Shown here piece by piece: positions 5,808-8,892 of a DNA stretch of 8,892 bases. The notes under the pieces are model-generated. The model saw nothing but the letters and a program-made list of their open reading frames with translations, ran no database searches and had not been told where the DNA came from. This stretch comes from Candidatus Eiseniibacteriota bacterium (GTDB lineage Bacteria; Eisenbacteria; RBG-16-71-46; CAIMUX01): positions 1 to 8,892 of the forward strand of contig JAGQHR010000086.1 of the NCBI GenBank assembly GCA_020431745.1, given 5' to 3'. A program made the position numbers and the translations under genes. Position 1 is the first letter of the stretch; every line of letters begins with the position of its first letter.

Positions 5808-7582
5808 AGGAGGCGTTCACCGTCGACCTCTCCCAGTCATCGGTCGTTCGGCTTGTGACCCCGGCGGAAGTCTCGTCGGCCCTGGAACGGATGGAGCTCG
5901 ACCCCGAGACCCGTCTGGACGAAGCAACCGCCAAGGAGGTCGCGCTGCGGGACGGGATCCCTGCCGTCATCACCGGCCAGATCAATCCTGCCGGAAGCGG
6001 AGCCCTCCTGTCGGTCCGGCTCATCAGCCCGGAGTCCGGTACGCCCTTGGCCGCGTTTCGGGAGAATGCGTCCGGACCCGACGAGATGATCCCGGCCATC
6101 GACCGGCTCTCCAGCCGGCTCCGCGAGAAGATGGGCGAATCGCTGAAGTCGATCCGCGCAAACCCGCCGCTCGATCAGGTGACGACCCCCTCTTTCCAGG
6201 CGCTACGGAAGTACAGCGAGGCTGTCGCAGCCATCGAGACGGACCACGACAACGACCGCGGCATCGCTCTGCTCGAAGAAGCGACGGCAATCGACAGCAC
6301 GTTCGCCATGGCGTATCGGAAGCTCTCCGTGGCCCTGAGCAACACGTTCCAGGCGAGATCGAAGGTAGACGACGCCTCCGAGCACGCGTTTCGGCATCGC
6401 GGCCGCTTGACCGAACGCGAGCGGTATCTGACCGAGGCGTGGTACTACGAACGCCGCGGTGATTCCGAGAAAGCCAAGCAGGCCTATCGCGAACTCCTCG
6501 AGCTGGATCCCGAAGACGACTGGGCGCTCAACAACCTGGGCTCGATTTACCTGGGGGACGGGGACCCCAAGACCGCAGAGGAGTACTTCCGCCGCATCCC
6601 TCGAGACTCAGCTATCTTCGGCCGCCTGATCACCGCCCAGCTCAGGCAAGGAAGCATCGACGCGGCCGAGCAGCTCCTGAACGAGCTCACGTCCCAGGAT
6701 CCGGACCGCGACGACTGGTACACGCGAATGGCGCTCCAGGTGGAGCGAGAGGATTACGAAGGCGCGCAGAAGGTCACGGCGGCGAGGTTGGGGGAGGATC
6801 GCGACAGCCCGACGGCTCACCGGGGCTCCTTGTCGACTGCGGTCGCGCTCGCCTACATCCGCGGCCAGGTCCGGGAGGCACGTCGCCTCCGCGCGGAAAG
6901 GCAGGAACTGACAGAGAGGTCATTCTCAGGAGCCGAGTATCTCGGGTCCGACATCAACGCCGCTCTCGTCGAGAACTGGGCGTTCGGACACGCGGCCTAC
7001 GCCGACAGTCTCGTCGCGGCGGCACTCCGAAAGTACCCGTTCGAGAACCTCCCCCTCGCAGACCGCCCCTACACGCAACTGTACGCTTTCTATGTGATGC
7101 GGGGACGGTTGGCGGAGGCCGACGCCGTCCTCGACACCTACGACGCGAACTTTCCCCAGCGGGACCGCACGAAGCCGGACGAAGCGCTCCGATTTGCCGA
7201 TGCGTATCGGACGATGCTGGATGGAAACCGCGACGCGGCGATCGCCGCGTTTCGAAGAATGGCACGGCCCGGCGACCTTCGGACGTCAGAGGTCTGGATC
7301 GGACATATCTTCTACGCCGCTGCGGAGTACGACTCGGCCATCGTCCACTACGAGCGTTATCTCCACCAGTCTCACGAGCTCAAGATCTTCGAGTATCGGT
7401 ACGACCTGGCGAAGGCACTGACCGCCATCGCCGACTGCTACGACCGTACCGGCCAGCCCCTGCGCGCAGCCGAATACTACGGAAAGTTCGCTGATCTCTG
7501 GGCCGACGGTGATCCCGAGATGAAGCAGAAAGCGGAGCGAGCGAGGAAGACCGCGGGGCGCCTCCTGGGCGAGAGCGGCTAG
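5366..7582 (+). CDS. TPR-repeat membrane protein, C-terminal half of the kinase-TPR protein
   Basis: 738 aa from the ATG at 5366, but coding character extends back to about 5345 and that ATG has no Shine-Dalgarno site and lies inside a membrane helix, so it is probably not a true start. Residues about 8-30 and 84-106 are transmembrane helices, with a Ser/Pro/Gly-rich loop between. Residues about 122-262 form an alpha/beta module (ILIADFLNQTDD, VDLSQSSVVRLVTPAEV, VITGQINPAG) like the TolB/FlgO-type domain often found between kinase and repeats. From about 275 to the end are helical TPR-type repeats, clearest at about 275-320, 354-385, 386-415 and 670-720, usually protein-docking surfaces. The kinase/membrane/TPR layout is common in Eisenbacteria, Gemmatimonadetes and Acidobacteria. 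The likely role is a membrane receptor kinase whose extracytoplasmic TPR region senses or binds partners. Confidence 0.88.
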   Translation: MLEFGLPGWILPGAFVLLIIGLPVLVATAWIQAGPDVPGSMSGDPVGRSESRSGSAEPVSNAAPGVAPRSSSPSGLRAWLTWKKAIGGGLLAFVGLGVLIGGYVVTRSQGIGPAASLLSAGVLEDKSRILIADFLNQTDDPLLSQAMKEAFTVDLSQSSVVRLVTPAEVSSALERMELDPETRLDEATAKEVALRDGIPAVITGQINPAGSGALLSVRLISPESGTPLAAFRENASGPDEMIPAIDRLSSRLREKMGESLKSIRANPPLDQVTTPSFQALRKYSEAVAAIETDHDNDRGIALLEEATAIDSTFAMAYRKLSVALSNTFQARSKVDDASEHAFRHRGRLTERERYLTEAWYYERRGDSEKAKQAYRELLELDPEDDWALNNLGSIYLGDGDPKTAEEYFRRIPRDSAIFGRLITAQLRQGSIDAAEQLLNELTSQDPDRDDWYTRMALQVEREDYEGAQKVTAARLGEDRDSPTAHRGSLSTAVALAYIRGQVREARRLRAERQELTERSFSGAEYLGSDINAALVENWAFGHAAYADSLVAAALRKYPFENLPLADRPYTQLYAFYVMRGRLAEADAVLDTYDANFPQRDRTKPDEALRFADAYRTMLDGNRDAAIAAFRRMARPGDLRTSEVWIGHIFYAAAEYDSAIVHYERYLHQSHELKIFEYRYDLAKALTAIADCYDRTGQPLRAAEYYGKFADLWADGDPEMKQKAERARKTAGRLLGESG

Positions 7583-7849
7583 GCACATCTGCAGCACGGC
7601 CCCGGCCCGTCCGGAACGATCGCGCCGTCGGATCGGCACCGGGACGCCCGCCACGTGAAGCCCCGGATCACTCTTGGCCCGCACGCGTGACCGGATCGAC
7701 CGCGACCTCCCAGCTCACCAGCCCACTCGGATTTCGCTCGTGCCCAGATCGGTCGATTGGACTACTCTGGCCCTGATCTTGTGTAGCTGGGGTCGGGGCC
7801 GCCCGGCGCTCAGCGGTGGAGAGACTTCAAGCCACCTACCGAGGCCGAT

Positions 7850-8425
7850 ATGCACAAGCCACGTTGGACCCTGTTTCGGTTCCCGCGAGTTCGATGCATT
7901 CTGACCGGGTTCGTCCTAACCGCCGCAGCTACTATCCTTGGCGGTCCGGCGACCGCAGGCGAGGTGATCCTCGGTCTCTCGAACTCGATGGTCAACTCGA
8001 GCTTCGACGCCCTGGGTGTCGCGGGACATTTCGAGATTCAGTTCCTGGATATCGACGCGGCCGTATCACCGATCGCTGGAGTGTCGGTTAGTCTGCCTGA
8101 CGATTCGCGTGCCACGTACACGATTCTCTGGGTTGGAGCGAAACGAGCCGTCAGGAGTCAGCAGAACGCCTACCTCGTCTTCTCGGGTGCACTGGGGCTC
8201 GGAAACCGCTGGGGGGCCTCCGGCGGACGTTTCGGATTGGACGACGAAGCATTCCTCGCCGTGATCGGGAAGGTCGGTGCGCACGTCCCCGTATGGAAAC
8301 GCCTCTCTTGGAGTCCCGCGTTTGGCGTTACCGCTCTCAGACACAACGGAGCGGCCGGCGCTTCCGAAGGACACGTCGGGGTGTTTGCCGATGTCATCTC
8401 GGTCAGCATCCGGTATGGGGACTGA
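7850..8425 (+). CDS. Small exported protein, probable outer-membrane beta-barrel, function unknown
   Basis: 191 aa. Residues 1-36 look like a signal peptide with a long basic n-region (KPRWTLFRFPRVR), a hydrophobic core (ILTGFVLTAAATILGG) and cleavage near ATA before GE. The mature 155 residues alternate polar and hydrophobic positions in short strands with glycine turns (EVILGLSNSMV, HFEIQFLDIDAAV, TYTILWVGAKRAV, AYLVFSGALGLGNRW, HVGVFADVISVSIRYG), as in a small outer-membrane beta-barrel. It lacks cysteines after the signal region and any enzymatic motif. It ends in D rather than the aromatic residue typical of BAM substrates. The Shine-Dalgarno sequence is weak (CGAGG). It lies 267 bp past the TPR gene on the same strand, too far to assume an operon. 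I do not recognise a named family. Confidence 0.72.
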   Translation: MHKPRWTLFRFPRVRCILTGFVLTAAATILGGPATAGEVILGLSNSMVNSSFDALGVAGHFEIQFLDIDAAVSPIAGVSVSLPDDSRATYTILWVGAKRAVRSQQNAYLVFSGALGLGNRWGASGGRFGLDDEAFLAVIGKVGAHVPVWKRLSWSPAFGVTALRHNGAAGASEGHVGVFADVISVSIRYGD

Positions 8426-8516
8426 AGGCGGGATCGGCTTCCCTGCCCTGAGAAGGCCTGTGCGACCGGCGGGCTGCAGCCCTCAAACTGCGAGGTCGGT
8501 CACCGGATCACCGAAC

Positions 8517-8741
8517 TCACTGCAGCAAGCCTGAACCTGTGTCCTTCAGGATGTCCGTAGCTTCAAGCGTGTAAAGAGTACAGAAGTAGGGGCCGCTGGA
8601 GCGATAGAATACCTCGGCCGCAGTTACGACACCGATGGCGATCGTCTCAGACACATCTACGGTTGTCGGCGTAGGTAGGCCGGAGCTTGCGTCCCGTGAA
8701 ACGGAAAGACAGAAGCCGATGCAAGCGAGGACCAGAATCAA
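8517..8741 (-). CDS. Short exported ORF, TTG start, possibly a truncated secreted protein
   Basis: 74 aa starting at TTG (8741). Residues 1-20 are signal-like (ILVLACIGFCLSVS). The remainder, ETIAIGVVTAAEVFYRSSGP then YTLEATDILKDTG, has the beta-strand rhythm of secreted modules that read roughly GxV, x(10-15), T.YTL.V.evLKG, but it stops just after the expected ILKG point, where homologues would continue. It may be a gene cut short by a stop, or a frameshifted remnant. Its start overlaps the stop of the upstream short ORF by TTGA, which would suit translational coupling. Codon third-position GC is lower than in its neighbours. It is not firmly a functional gene. Confidence 0.42.
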   Translation of the reverse strand: MILVLACIGFCLSVSRDASSGLPTPTTVDVSETIAIGVVTAAEVFYRSSGPYFCTLYTLEATDILKDTGSGLLQ

Positions 8742-8890
8742 GCGCCTGTAGTGCCCGGCGCGGCATCCCTGACGGCGATCGCGATGGCCTGGGCCGAACC
8801 ATATCCCGTTCCCAGGGCGACCGGCTGACCGAGGTCGTCTCGGACTTGTCGGTTGCTCTTCCGGGCCGCAAGGGCGCTGGACTCGCTCAT
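8738..8890 (-). CDS. Small ORF or 3' end of a gene running off the window, function unknown
   Basis: The minus strand is open from the window edge to the TGA at 8738. From an ATG at 8890 it encodes 50 aa beginning MSESSALAARKSNRQVRDD and ending PGTTGA. Third codon positions are mostly G/C (roughly three quarters), as in the confident genes here. The ATG may be internal, since the frame is still open at the window end. It has no signal peptide and no motif I recognise. The stop overlaps the next ORF's TTG (TTGA), suggesting a two-gene transcript. Confidence 0.35.
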   Translation of the reverse strand: MSESSALAARKSNRQVRDDLGQPVALGTGYGSAQAIAIAVRDAAPGTTGA

Positions 8891-8892
8891 GG

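Noticed and set aside
5254..6462. A 402-aa plus-strand open frame across the kinase-TPR region
   Set aside because: It is Arg/Gly/Pro-rich, overlaps the well-supported TPR frame over its whole useful length and contains no recognisable motif; an off-frame artefact of high GC.
7757..7787. Promoter for the exported-protein gene (TTGGAC ... GTGTAGC)
   Set aside because: Matches to consensus boxes are weak and spacing is poor; the kinase gene has a similar GTGTAGACT at 4222-4229 but no convincing -35.
7674..7904. A 76-aa plus-strand ORF in the gap before the exported protein
   Set aside because: Composition is unlike the real genes, it has no domain, and it runs into the signal peptide region of the next gene in another frame.
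8471..8482. Perfect palindrome GGGCTGCAGCCC downstream of the exported-protein gene
   Set aside because: No loop, no T-run, and a 12-bp GC palindrome is not remarkable at this base composition; not enough for a terminator call.
1..8892. CRISPR arrays, tRNA/rRNA genes, insertion sequences, prophage or defence genes
   Set aside because: I found no regularly spaced repeats, transposase or integrase motifs, terminal repeats or structured RNA genes when reading both strands.

Overview
The window is high-GC bacterial chromosomal DNA. Three things point to an uncultured FCB-superphylum lineage of the Eisenbacteria / Krumholzibacteriota / Latescibacteria type: an enzyme ending in a FlgD-like, type IX-secretion-style C-terminal sorting domain, a Ser/Thr kinase joined through membrane segments to a TPR region, and a cysteine-rich secreted protein. 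This placement is inferred from protein style; no rRNA or other phylogenetic marker is present. I see no tRNA, rRNA, CRISPR array, insertion sequence or phage gene.

Layout: (1) 39-1520 (-), a secreted serine beta-lactamase-like hydrolase with a C-terminal sorting domain. (2) 1660-1863 (+), an orphan piece of a second sorting domain with no usable start, followed by a GC-rich hairpin (1898-1929). (3) 1942-2631 (-) and 2760-3335 (+), a divergent pair: a protoglobin with a Sec signal peptide, and a MarR-type regulator with a four-cysteine C-terminal extension. The gap between them holds two copies of a TATCGAGTCGATA palindrome arranged around apparently back-to-back promoters. (4) 3469-4110 (-), a secreted cysteine-rich protein of unknown function. 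(5) Divergent from it, 4254-7582 (+), a membrane Ser/Thr kinase/TPR protein split by a -1 frameshift near 5340. (6) 7850-8425 (+), a small exported protein, probably a beta-barrel. (7) At the right edge on the minus strand, two short ORFs overlapping by TTGA (8738-8890 and 8517-8741).

The most interesting unit is the protoglobin/MarR pair. Known protoglobins (for example that of Methanosarcina acetivorans) are cytoplasmic. This one keeps the proximal histidine and most heme-pocket residues but starts with a clear signal peptide and a well-placed ribosome-binding site. The neighbouring regulator carries a Cys4 motif suited to a metal or Fe-S cluster, and each palindrome contains or abuts a candidate -10 box. 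A reasonable hypothesis is a self-contained gas- or redox-responsive module: a Cys-cluster MarR repressor controlling itself and an exported heme globin that binds or detoxifies O2, NO or CO outside the cytoplasm.

The other genes look like ordinary envelope and signalling functions for such a lineage. Between genes, 1521-1659, 3336-3468, 7583-7849 and 8426-8516 show nothing I can support; no gene-free stretch exceeds 300 bases.
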